A program made the translations under genes and the position numbers. Below are positions 34,951 to 46,400 of a DNA stretch of 64,000 bases, piece by piece (position 1 is the stretch's first letter; each line of letters opens with the position of its first letter). Below the pieces are notes generated by a model. The model searched no databases. It was not told the origin of the DNA and saw only the letters and a program-made list of their open reading frames with translations. Source of the stretch: Trachythela sp. YZ-2020 (Eukaryota > Cnidaria > Anthozoa > Malacalcyonacea > Clavulariidae); assembly GCA_016169945.1 (NCBI GenBank), contig JADLSH010000367.1, forward strand, positions 6,352,501-6,416,500, given 5' to 3'.

Positions 34951-37196
34951 GATCCTAACCGAATGTGGTATATACGGAAAAATAAATTTATTGAAATTAT
35001 TGATAAACATGCACCGCTTAAAACCCGTAAAATTGGTAAGAAGCGTACCCCTTGGATTACGAAACAAGTACTTCATAGTAAGCGAAATAAGAACTTATTA
35101 AAGAAAAAGGCCTTGAAATCCAAAAATGAAATTGATTGGCAAATCTTCAAATCAGCTAGAAATTCTTATAATAAATTAATCAAGTCGTCCATTCGTCATC
35201 ATTATAGTGTTGAGATTAGGGATAATCAAGGAAATACTAAATACATGTAGAAAACTATTAATAACTTGATTCATAAATCCAAAAAATCTCATAATATAAC
35301 TGAGATCCGTAACGAGAATGGAGAAATAATTAATATTCCAGGCATACCAAATGCATTCAATAATCATTTCACTGATATTGGTTTCATTCTTTCGCAAAAC
35401 ATCTCAAGTTGCTCTATTCCACCGGAGAGTTACATCAGTGAATCAATGCAGGAATTTATTTTCTGTGATATAACTGAACAGGAAGTTTGCCAATTATTGT
35501 CATCATTATCACCTACTAAGGCATCAGGCCTAGATGGATTACCAGCAAAACTTATTAAACTGGCCTCACCTTACATTGCTAAATCTCTGACAACAATATT
35601 TAATAGGTCTATATCTATCGGCATATTTCCATGTGAGTGGAAAACTGCAAGAGTCACTCCAATTTACAAAAGTGGCCCTAAATCTAATATGGATAACTAT
35701 CGACCCATATCTATTATTTCGGTAATTGCCAAAACAATGGAGAAACTCGCACATAACCAGGTCTATTCCTATTTACAACGGGCAAATATACTAACAAATG
35801 CACAACATGGCTTTAGACCTCTTCACTCCACTGTTACTGCATTGTTAAAAATGTCAAACCATTGGTATCAAAATATGGACGAAGGGTTAATCAATGGAGT
35901 TGCCTTTTTAGATCTAAAAAAGGCATTCGATACCGTTGACCATGGTATTTTATTAAAAAAATTATATTTATATGGAGTAAGAGGAAGGGCACATGACTGG
36001 TTTAGGTCCTATCTGTCTAATCGTACCCAGTATTGTCAAGTTAATGGCAAACTGTCTGAACCACGAACAATAACTACTGATATTCCGCAGGGCTCAATTC
36101 TTGGACCCTTACTCTTTCTTGTTTATATAAACGACTTGCCAAATTGCTTAAAAAATGCGGATTGTGATATGTTTGCTGATGATACTCAATTAGGAACGGC
36201 AAGTAAGGATGTCGGAGCAACTTTTGAAACGTTAAATGATGACCTAGCAAATATTTCAGTTTGGATGGCGGCCAACAAACTGAGCCTAAACAAAAGCAAA
36301 ACTGAATATATGCTTATTGGATCACATCAAAAACTTAAGCAATGTAACTCCGACTTTCAAATAAAAATTGGAGATACGCCTATTCAACGAGTAACCGTTA
36401 CTAAATCACTGGGTATGATGGTAGATGAGACCTTAACCTGGCATTCTCAAACAGATCAAATTACAAAGAAAGTAAACAAGGGTCTTTACGTCCTTAGACG
36501 ATTAAGAGATCTGGTGGATGTAAGGACTTTAGTAACAGTTTACAAAACCTTAATTCAACCACACTTTGACTACTGCTCGCAAGTATGGGGTTGTCTTGGA
36601 ATTACCCTTCAAAACCACTTGCAACGTTTACAAAATAGAGCAGCTCGTATTATTACAAAGCGTGGGTATGAATTTAGGTCAGCTGATATACTTAAAGAAT
36701 TAGATTTACCTAATCTAAGTCTCAGAAGAAATAATCAATTATGTACTATTATGTATCAGGTAAATAATAATATGGTGCCTGATTACCTAATTGATTTATT
36801 CACGAAAACCAGTACACTTCATAATCATGAAACTAGGCAGGCTGAATTTAACTTGGCACTCCCGAGACCAAATACCAACTTTTGTAAAAAATCATTCTCG
36901 TACAGAGGAGCTGTAGCTTGGAATGATTTATTACCTAACATAAAAAATTTGGGTTCATTGTCAACTTTCAAAAGGGCTCTAGTGACAAATAGTGGTAATA
37001 ATTCTTGATAATAATTTATCTTCTTTTTTCCCTCTTAATCTTATTGTATTAACTTAATAAATTCTTGTTATATTTGCATGTAATTAATCATACGTAGCAC
37101 GGCCTATTGGAAGATCACATCTTGTAAATATTTTAGTTTTTGTCTTTGTGAAATAGTACCGTGGATAAATAAAGTTTGATTGATTGATTGATTGTT
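34951..37196 (+). mobile_element. 5'-truncated L2/CR1-like LINE, head to head with the previous one
   Basis: The element carries an RT domain without endonuclease and ends in a GATTGATTGATTGATTG tail at about 37180-37196, typical of several L2-like families. Its 5' end abuts the 5' end of the minus-strand LINE near 34950, so the two are back to back at their 5' sides. It looks younger than its neighbour, having a single stop in the frame. Confidence 0.75.
34963..37008 (+). pseudogene. LINE reverse transcriptase with a single in-frame stop
   Basis: The frame reads DKHAPLKTR and KKRTPWITKQV, then an in-frame TAG at 35248-35250, then 580 open codons. The RT motifs are TPIYKSGPKSNMDNYRPISI, FLDLKKAFDTVDH, PQGSILGPLLFLVYINDLP and MFADDTQLG (FADD catalytic pair). 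The C-terminal region, RAARIITKRGYE and AVAWNDLLPNIK, is complete. No endonuclease is upstream. Confidence 0.8.
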
Positions 37197-37199
37197 TCA

Positions 37200-38340
37200 T
37201 ATAGGTCCTTGGCACCTTACACTCATGCGTAGATTCGCTGACATACAAATGCGTTGATAAACGGGCAAACGGCTCGGTTCTATATTTTTATATATTTCAA
37301 ACTCAGAAAAATTGTTAATTTTAATTGTGTTTTTGAGGCGAAAAATTCCTGCGAAATCATTCTAGAAAGTAAGTCAGTTTATACTAAATGTGATCTTTAT
37401 GAAATTGGCGGGATGTCAAGTATGTTTTCAACTCTCAATTAAAGCCGTATACATGTCTAGAAAAAAATCTCAAATAGCCGTAGAAAACTCCACAAAAACA
37501 GTATTTTACTCAGTATAATACCAGGAGAGATTGTCACACTTACATAACACGACAAATTTTATGGAGAAACTATAGTATAAATACCAGCAATCATCGATTG
37601 CCCGAAGCTCTTGTTGTGGCCGGTCGCGTATAAAAACATACCGAAGCCAATAAAGGTCATCATTTTATTTAAAATTTTCAGTTGTTTGCAACAGGAAAAT
37701 ATACTCCTACTTTGGAAAAGGTTGTTCTAAAAACAAACTTCGTTAAATTTCAAAAATACAAATTCGCCAGCGAGCACAAATAATATTAGGAAAATATCGG
37801 TAGGCGGTAATTTTCATCGATGCGAGGACCAATGGTTACAATGGCTTCCAATGGCGAGGACCAGTGTGACTCAGTGAACTCAATTTGGTTACCTCAGTGA
37901 ACTCAATTTGTTAACCTGGGACGATAACTGGCGGGTGAAAAGTGAAGCCAAAATAACAGTGCCTACGCCATCAAACGTGATTGATTTCACAAAGGCCAAA
38001 GTTCAAAACAAGTTCACGAAAATAGAAAAAAAACTTGAATATCTGTTAAAACCTGCACGATAGCTTATCTTATCCCATATTTTTATGGCTTTCATAAACT
38101 TTTTGCACAAACTAGCTTATACGCCTTGTACGACTGACAAAATTTTTTCGCTGTTTGAACAAAAACACTGAGAAAACTTGCTCTAATTAACTTACTTCAG
38201 TGACAAAGATATGTTTTCCTTCTGTAATCTTTTTTAGCCAGTTACAAAGGGGAAACTACTTCGATTTGCAAAAAAACTGTTGTTTTTTTCAAAAAAATAA
38301 TACAAAAATAGAGTTTACGTACGGACCGCGCAGTAAATAA
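37200..38340. other. Intergenic, no gene seen
   Basis: AT-rich sequence with scattered short open frames lacking motifs. GGCGAGGACCA occurs twice near 37820-37865 and CAGTGAACTCAATTTG twice near 37875-37910, both short direct duplications. Confidence 0.4.
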
Positions 38341-38345
38341 GTTGT

Positions 38346-38453
38346 GGGAGACTGAAACTGACGTCCAGAACCGCGCAACAAAAATAGGGGACTGAAACTG
38401 ACGTCCAGAACCGCGCAACAATGATGGCGTATAGGGGACTGAAACTGACGTAC
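38346..38453. repeat. Tandem repeat, about 45-bp unit
   Basis: Three copies of GGGACTGAAACTGACGT, the first two followed by CCAGAACCGCGCAACAA, lie in a row. A related GGGGACTGAAAATGAAG copy is at about 39854. Confidence 0.75.
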
Positions 38454-38509
38454 GATAACGAATTGATGGCGACGACGATGGCGTTGTGGCCTGACGCCAG
38501 AGGTCAAGG

Positions 38510-39018
38510 CACAGAGTAGACACTATAAAGAGGTTTCACTGTGTATCAAATCCTAATGTTTTGAGCGTAACCGATGCTTAGCCAGTGCGCAAAGGAGAGG
38601 CTCTCACCCCCCGAAAACATTCAAAATGGAGGGCATTTTTAGACGTAAAAATACCGCAAAAATTCGAGTTAACTATTTAATGTTGTTAATCACAACTTCA
38701 GTCAAGGTAAACCGTTATAAAGGGTTTCTTATGCCGGTTATTTTCCGAAAATATCGGCCGCCATCTTGTTCGGGGGGGTGAATGCCTCTCGTTACCGCAC
38801 TGGCTAGGAACATGGCGGCCGGCCGATAATTTAAGAAAATAAAGAAAAAAAACAAATTCCGGAGAATAATGTCATTTGGAAATTCAAAATAGGAATAAAA
38901 CAAGACGAGTTTGAGAGACTGTGAATTTTCCACTCTATTTTAAAGTCATCATCAGACAGAATAGCGGCCGGTTACGCATTTTGCCCGAAGTGAGACCTCT
39001 GTATAGTGTCTACTCTGT
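38510..39018. mobile_element. MITE with 8-bp TSD GGTCAAGG
   Basis: The ends CACAGAGTAGACACTATA and TATAGTGTCTACTCTGT are inverted, and GGTCAAGG flanks both sides (38502-38509 and 39019-39026). The interior has CGGCCGCCAT-type blocks in both orientations. Confidence 0.75.
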
Positions 39019-39026
39019 GGTCAAGG

Positions 39027-39869
39027 CTTCACTTTTTTCCGTACGAAATGACTGAAGTTATCGTTCCAGATAGATATATATTGACTGCAATGATTGGGAT
39101 TCAAACTGGTTTTCCAATTAGTTCTGACTGTTTTACATCTATCTGCAGCAAAAAGTGAGGAGTTTTACTTTTGCCGAAGGAAACTTCGCTCTTCTACTAA
39201 ATAAAAATATACTATAAAACAGTTTGACAGTCCCAAAACTTATTTTTTACTAAACCCCAGGTATTGTTATTTATCCTCAGCTTTTAGTCCTTGTTGAGTA
39301 AATTGACGTTTTTCAAGTGTTGTTATTTTCGGCAATTCGGCATCGCATTTTTTTACTTATTAAATTACGTTTCTGCATGCTTGAATGTACATTATAAAAA
39401 GCGCTAATGCTTTTTCTATATAACGGATCGTATAATATCCCCGAAATCTTTCTAGGAAGCCCAAAACCACAAAAAAACTAAAAAAAATTCGCGCGGTTTT
39501 TTGCTCGCTTTTCGTTTTGTTTGCGGCGTTATATTTTTGCAGTAAAACAATTTTTGCATATTTTATGTGCCTGGTTTGAAAGTACTGTTGTCCTACTATG
39601 CTCTTAGATAAAAATTAAAAGCATCAAAAGAAGAAAAAGTGATGAAATTTATAGATTTTCAACCTGTATTTTTCGACAAAATTTTGTAAAAAGGGACTGG
39701 GGCTACCTACAAAATTACAAATCACTCATGAGTGGCTTCAAACATGGCGGCCAAGTAAGTTATCGTTCCAGATAATGTTCCAGATTACTTAGAGTCAGTG
39801 AACTCTAGAGTTCACTGCTCCCCGCCATCAAAAAGGATTGACCGCGCGCGTAGGGGACTGAAAATGAAG
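39027..39869. other. Intergenic, no gene seen
   Basis: AT-rich sequence with A and T runs. No inverted ends or coding motifs were recognised. Confidence 0.4.
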
Positions 39870-40155
39870 CACCAGAATTCGCCGTAATAAAAAAGATGGC
39901 GCCGCGCGTTGAATTCTGGGTAGATCGACCATTTCTGTGATTTAACGAGTGAGCTAAGTGCCTAAGTTTTCACAAAATACTTTGATAAAAACACACCGAA
40001 AGCAAAACTAACTATAAATGATGAAGGCACGATATCTTAGCTGTCTTCTGACAACTTCTTGTGTGCTATAATGTTTAAAAACAACTAAAATAGCCAAAGT
40101 TTTCTAACTAAAACATAAAAATATAACACGCATGCATTAACACGTTTTGAAATAC
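39870..40155. repeat. Dispersed about 285-bp repeat, copy 1
   Basis: This block, with AAAAAGATGGCGCCGCGCG, GATGAAGGCACGATATCTTA and GACAACTTCTTGTGTGCTAT, recurs inverted at about 52335-52620 inside a Fe65 intron. Identity by eye is high over the whole length. Confidence 0.8.
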
Positions 40156-40177
40156 TGTTTTCTTGCTGGTTTCTACT

Positions 40178-40280
40178 AAACAATTAGATTATTCGATTTC
40201 TATGAGATGATAGTTCATTCGGGCTTCGCCCTCATCAACTATCACCTCATAGAAATCTTGAGCTCATAATCTAATTGTTT
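40178..40280. repeat. Long hairpin with a GGGCTTCGCCC apex
   Basis: The outer arms AAACAATTAGATTAT/ATAATCTAATTGTTT and inner arms TTTCTATGAG/CTCATAGAAA plus GATAGTT/AACTATC close on TCGGGCTTCGCCCTC. The apex resembles that of the hairpin at 9672-9828. Confidence 0.75.
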
Positions 40281-40730
40281 TAAAACTAGTAGTTACTATC
40301 GTAAGGAAAGTGCTGCCTTGACGCCCAAACTTCATGCAAAATTCCTCGACCAAATAGTAATATTGAACGTATTTATATTGCTAATGGCACACTGTATGTA
40401 TAGATTTATTTTCTTGTCCAAACGATGAGATTACAACAGTGCGATTACAACACTGTGATTATTGTAAATAATAATATGTAAGAAGTACACATGCTAAACA
40501 AACATGTCACAACAGTCTTTGTTCCCAATCTGTAGATATTTCATTTCATATTTATTAGCATTTAGCTTCCACCAGTGTTCATCTGTACTGTCCAGTGAAT
40601 TGTCAAAATACATGATTATACAGCAAACCAACATAATAGTATATCTCTCCAAAACAACTGTGAGCAGGGATCCACATGACATATGTTGGAAATATTTAAT
40701 TATTTATATCGCAGATGCCATCCCATTACA

Positions 40731-41638
40731 GATGATGTAATATATCCATATTATTTTGTAAGTTTGTAACAACCATTTTTTTTCAAGTAAATATAACATA
40801 ATTTATCAACCAAATTTGGTTTTCATTTTCTGCCTCAACAGGCAGTCAATGTTACTTTGTGCCACAACTGGCTCTGCCACAATGGGCAGATCAATAATAT
40901 TTTGTGCCTCAACACGCTCTACAGGTTCTATCACAATGAGCTATTCCATTTAAAATCCGTAACCCCCCCTCCCCTCTATCGAGGACAGGGGTTTTTCTAT
41001 AACCCTGAAGAATTCCTGACTTTCAACAGCCCACCTGAGGAATTTTGTATTTACAACACCTACCCCTGAAGAATTCCTGTCTTACAGCTATTACCCCTGA
41101 AGAATTTGACTGCAACCCCCCGAAGAATGCAATTTTTTTACTCAACCCCTGAAGAATTCCAAGCCTAAATAGTCACACCCCTGAAGAATTCCAGGGTCCT
41201 CCATAGGGGGGGTACGGTATTAAATGGAATAGCCCAATGGGTAGATCAATGTTTCTTTCTGCCACAATGGGCAGATCAATATTTTGTGCCTCAATGGGCT
41301 CTACCACAACAGGTAGATTGATATTTTGATCACAGGTACAGGCTCTATGACTACAGTTAGATCACTATTTGTCACTGTCATAGATGGGGCACAGGCGATA
41401 TATTAACTGTGTCGATCACAGACCGACATATGACATCTTGTAAGAAAGCATGTTTGAGCCCGTTGAGGCACAAAATATTATTGATCTGCCCATTGTGGCA
41501 GGGCCAGTTGTGGACAAAGTAACATTCATCTGCCTGTTGAGGCAGAAAATGAAAACCAAATTTGGTTGATAAATTATGGTATATTTACTTGTTATGGTTG
41601 TGACAAACTTACAAAAAATATGGATATATTACATCATC
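40731..41638. mobile_element. Foldback element 2, 0.9 kb
   Basis: The left arm from GATGATGTAATATATCCATA pairs with the right arm ending TATGGATATATTACATCATC over about 190 bp. Both arms include GATCTGCCCATTGTGGCA-type and ACCAAATTTGG blocks. A second element (40939-41234) is nested inside. Confidence 0.75.
40939..41234. mobile_element. Nested MITE with internal GAAGAATTCC repeats
   Basis: The termini AGCTATTCCATTTAA and TTAAATGGAATAGCC are inverted, with CAATG on both sides (40934-40938 and 41235-41239). The interior repeats ACCCCTGAAGAATTCC about eight times with varying spacers. Confidence 0.7.
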
Positions 41639-41646
41639 TTAAGGGC

Positions 41647-41946
41647 CTAATGAGATGGAATTATCATCGTACATGAATTAATTAACCGAGCCACGGGTAG
41701 ATATTTAATATTATTTGTCATCGTACATGAATTATAAACACTAACTATGGTTGGTATAGACAAATATTCTACACCAGGATCTAGGACTAATAAGCCATTA
41801 CTCAGAGCTTTTAAATACATTTTGTCTCCTTGTATTAAGACATTATTAAATGTTGTTTTAGACCACGCGGACAATGGAATATTTCGTGCTGAAAGAAGCG
41901 CCGATAAACCATAGAAATAAGAGACATAGAATGCGTACTTGATCAC
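41647..41946 (-). pseudogene. Unrecognised coding fragment, possibly transposon-borne peptidase
   Basis: Ninety-nine open codons contain LSAWSKTTFNNVLIQGDKMY followed by LKALSNGLLVLD. The W-x-x-x-T-x-x-N-x-x-L-x-x-GD-x-x-Y pattern recalls a cysteine-peptidase-like domain in cnidarian transposon proteins, but I cannot name the family with confidence. It has no start context or neighbouring domain. Part of it overlaps the left arm of the inverted repeat at 41910-41939. Confidence 0.3.
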
Positions 41947-42227
41947 GAATCATGTCTCCACTTTTTTTCATGCATGCCCTTAGAAAACCGCCATTTTGAA
42001 TGGCAAAACAATGCCAAATACCTGTTCAGCATTAGGTTGTAGCAGTAGATATAGAAAGAGCGGTGACAAGACTGGTCGGGAACCTGTCAGTATTTTTACC
42101 GCGCGAAATTCCTTGCGACGTGAGTCTGGGACGAGTCAAAGTGCCCTTAGAAAACCGCCATTTTGTGGAGACAAAATTTTGACTGAGAAAAGATAGGAGT
42201 ACGCATTCTATGTCTCTTATTTCTATG
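41910..42227. repeat. 30-bp perfect inverted repeats around a THAP-like fragment
   Basis: 41910-41939 and 42198-42227 are exact complements and contain AGAGACATAGAATGCGTACT. Inside lie two exact 23-bp direct repeats starting GCCCTTAGAAAACCGCC (41976-41998 and 42143-42165). Confidence 0.75.
42011..42110 (+). pseudogene. THAP zinc-finger N-terminal fragment
   Basis: From the ATG at 42011 the frame reads MPNTCSALGCSSRYRK, the Met-Pro-x-x-Cys-x-x-x-x-Cys opening of a THAP domain, and VSIF where the family has its first strand before FP. THAP domains bind DNA and occur in P-type transposases and host factors. The frame appears to shift right after VSIF, and no Cys-His pair follows in frame. Confidence 0.4.
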
Positions 42228-42599
42228 CGATAAACTCATAAAAGCACATTGCTTTCCTCTAGAATGAACACTAAACAGTTCATCGCCTTGATGAATATCG
42301 GCAGAAAGAAATAAAGCCATACTTACCTGTGTTTCTTCGGGAAATGTTTGTATATTTTGCAGCGTGCAATACAATATTTTCTCGCCCTCTCCCCCCATTT
42401 TAAAAATTCTCCTTGAGCTCGACTTTCTGCCCGGAATTCCGACAGATCGAGATCTCGACAAATCTCGACTATACATAGGTCGGCGTAAAAGACTGGGGCG
42501 AGTGAACTCTGGAGAAACCTTGCCATGTCAAGAATAGTGTGCTGCCTTCGGCAGCAATTATATAGCTCAGTGATATATTATAGTTCACTGGTGGCGTCA

Positions 42600-43091
42600 C
42601 TAGTAGGCACAGACAGATTGTGCTAGTAAATTGCGAAAAAGTTGCTCAAAAAAATCCGAAAAGTTGCTCCAAAACGCCGAAAAGTTGCTAAAAAAGTTGC
42701 AACAAAACATTTGACATCATGGATCACTGTTTAAATCGTCACTTTCCTCGCTTGATGGTCCTTGATGATGATGCGTCCGCTATATTTTAAATATTAATTT
42801 TGTGATTGCTGGAATAAATTAAATTGGCATCATCATAGAGCCCAGGCCCCGGCCGGCCAGCCCACAGATTCAAAGCCAATTTTAATGTGGAAAAGAACAA
42901 TATCAAACGGACTGGCACAATGAAGAAATGTTCAAAACAACAAAACGTACAAATTCTAGATGAATAAGCTCAAAGTTGCTAAAAGTATGCTAATTTTAGG
43001 AAAAGTTGCTCGAAGTTGCTCGTTTGCCAAAAAGTTGCTCAAAATTCAAAAAGTTGCCAAAACGTTGCCCAGCACAATCTGTCTATGCCTA
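42600..43091. mobile_element. MITE with internal AAAAGTTGCT repeats
   Basis: The ends contain AGGCACAGACAGATTGTGCT and, inverted, AGCACAATCTGTCTATGCCT. GGCGTCA flanks both sides (42593-42599 and 43092-43098). AAAAGTTGC recurs about ten times in the two halves. Confidence 0.7.
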
Positions 43092-43427
43092 GGCGTCAGC
43101 AAAGGCCAAAATCCGCCATGTTTTTCTGGCTGGCTGACATTAGCGCAATGCATTAGCGTCATTGAACTATAATAGAGTTCACTTCATGGCTCTCCTACAA
43201 TAAATTTGCATATGCATATTCACACGCATAATTAATTTAGAATATTTAGAATATATTGCCTCACGATCGAACCGGAAACTTGGCAATCGTGACCAAAGTA
43301 TTTTGATCTTAGTCTAAATGCTGAAAGTGAAGAGTTGTTTCTTTCCGTATGATTTAATAGCAACTATGTGAGTTGTATTATACAACTGGTGCACTTAGTA
43401 TCGGCTAAACTGACTGAACGTTACTAT

Positions 43428-43449
43428 ATGGCTTTCAAAGTTCAGCGAG
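43428..43449 (+). CDS. APBB1: Fe65 candidate exon 1
   Basis: ATGGCTTTCAAAGTTCAGCG encodes MAFKVQR and ends on GAG|GTAAGT, phase 1. This is a short coding start; there is no independent evidence for the ATG. Confidence 0.45.
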
Positions 43450-46400
43450 GTAAGTGCTTTCAGTATTCTGTGCTTTGACTTTATGGCGTGATCCGTTAAA
43501 ACCGACTGCCAAATACGGTAAAAATGCACGATCAATATGTCAAGGTATATTCATGTTGTCCAGAGAACTTTCATGTTTCATCTTACTATATTTTCTTGTA
43601 TCTTTTGAGCAATAACGATAGAGAATTTGATGGGATCATTGTTTCGTTTTGTAGTGTCCAAAGTGAAGGCACCTCCGACTCTTCCTGGTTCCTCCAATAG
43701 TACAGAACAGAGACTTAACAATGATAAGGTTTGATATTATTTCCATTTAGTCTGTATTAGAAACTTGTCTATAGTGGGTTTATTTATCCTAGATTAAGTG
43801 TAGTCGTGCTTCGTTTGTGTTGTGTATAAAGCAATGTGTGTGTAGACTGTGTTTTGATTATTTGACAAATTAACAAGAAGCGACTTGCAACAAACGAAGA
43901 TGGGAATCGTTTACTCGGAATCTGGCACTTGTGATAATACGTTTTTCAATCAATTGAAGTGTATTTGTCAAATGCCATCATCAAAATTCGCTCGGTACAA
44001 CAGATATAAATGTAGCAAAGATCATAATATGCTGTTTGTAACTGATCAGCATCCTGCCAAATTAAAATTAACAAGTAAAAGGCCATTGAATATGCAAGTT
44101 TATAATATTTGTAAATATAATTTGGGTTTTATTCTTGTTTATCTCCATCAGCTAAGCTTTCTCCTTGGGTAAATCTAATGTGCTGAAATTTTACTTGGAA
44201 TTTTATTCTGTTTAGCTAGGCAATTTCCTTGTTTATTTTAAGAATCAACACAGTGCACTTGACAACTGGCTGAAAAATGTTTTTTAATAAACATGGATGC
44301 ATTTTAGTAAAGTATGAAATAATTTAGCTAACGTACAAGCAAAATTTGTCCTTATTTTATAATAAAAGTAGAAATTGGGAAGAGAATATAGTCTTGCCCC
44401 CCAGGGCAGTATTTACATTGAGTGTTTGGTTTTGATTTTAATTTATAAATTATTTTGTTTTTACTTAGGAAATCATTAGCAGAAGAGTGTTTTTGTTGTG
44501 GATAGAGCTTTAAACTTACACAAATATTTAGGTTATAAGCAGGGCATAGAAGCTTGCTAAAGCTTATGATGGGGGCACTCGAAGCAGCAATTTCTGTAGA
44601 TATTGTGTTTATCCTCTTTGCTGTGTAATTCCCAGGCTGACATGTGAAAAAGAATGACAAAAAGAATTGAGAGAAAACATCCTTGTCACACACACATCTA
44701 GGGCTTGAATCATATTAGGCTTGAATGGACAGCCTGTCTGAGGGTATAAACTGTTGCATGAATTAAGTATAGTTACATACATTGATGAGTTTTATAAGGA
44801 TCACAGCCTGGTCAAAACATAACATCTGCCTATTTTTTCTGAACGTTTGACTTGTTAAACATCGTGAAAAGATGCTTTGAAGCTGGTCAAATTTCATCCA
44901 TGATATCTGATTTTAACAAATTAAATGAGATAAGAAACTTCAGCATGCATTGACAAAAGATATTCTCATGTTGATACTCTCATTATTGATAATAAATTCT
45001 CTCTGACAGCAGAATCTCTGCTACAGTAAATACAAACCGTATTCAATCCAAAATAGCCACAAGAACTAGACTTATCAAAATCTGTTTTTTCTTAAATTTG
45101 CACCAAAAACTTTCTTGCCCCAGGCTACTCCCGTATCACGCATCAATCAGTGCGTGCACTCTCACTGCAGCACTCTGGTTTCAAATGCTGAGAGATTCTA
45201 TTGATGTTATTGAGACATCACTTGTCTATTTATTCCATATATGTCAGTTAAGCAGGAATTTATCTCAGCAATAGAAATTAGCATGTTTTAATTCATTTCA
45301 TAAAAATTTATAGCTATATCACTCGTGCCTATCGCAAGTACAAGTTACATGCTCACCTTGTGGCAAACAAATTATTATTTCCTTACCAACATTGCTTTAA
45401 AGATGTAAGTAATCTGCATTAAGATAATTGACACTTGGGGTGCCACAGGGATTGATCCTTGGTCCACTGCTATTTTCAGTGTTCATGAATGACTTACCAA
45501 ATTCAAGTGAAACTATCATGTCTGGGGACAATTAAAACGCTTTACTTTTCAGGGAAAGCATCTAGTGAAGATCTGTCTGTATCCCTCCAAAATTACATAA
45601 ATGAAGGGCTGAGCATAGGCAGCCCAATGGCTATGCTTGTTAAATAATTGACTAAAATATCTAAATTATTAATAAAACTGTTGTTACCTTGTTAAAATGG
45701 CGAAAATATGATAAATGCAGTAGATAATAACATCATCATTAGCATGCAATGTGGGGCTGCATCATCATTAGCATAAAATTAGCGGCCACATTGGGATCTC
45801 TCAACCCTCATTAATATGCATGACGTCACAGAACAAGACCGGTGTTAGGGTTAAGGTTAGGGCTAAGGTTAGTGTTAGGGTTAAGGTTGGGGTTAGGGTT
45901 AAGGTTGGGGTTAGGGCAAGGATTCACTCTTAGGATTCAAGGAATCAGTCTTGGGATTCAATGATTCAATCTTAGGATTTATTGATTCAATCTTAGGATT
46001 CAAGGATTCAATCCTAGGATTCAATTATTCAGTTGTAGGATTCAAGGATTGAATCTTAGGATTCAAAAATTCAATCTTAGGATTCAGGTATTCAATCTTA
46101 GGATTCAAGGATTCAATCCTAGGATTCAATGATTCAGTCTTAGGATTCAATCAGGCATCTTTATCTTCCTTATCCTTATATATGTATGTTTTCGAATAAA
46201 GCCTTAGTCATGGACTATAGTCATAACCATATTCATAGTCATGGACTGTAATCATTGTCATAGTTATAGTCATAATCATGGACTATAGTCATGTAAACGG
46301 TACAACATTACCCCATCCTATCCATATTCTCATTTATGCATCCCATAATAACTACTTATTAACCGAAAGTGAGGTCTTTACGGTAAAATATTAAACCGAG

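Noticed and set aside
45919..46153. CRISPR-like regularly spaced repeats
   Set aside because: Tandem units without unique spacers of constant length, in animal DNA.
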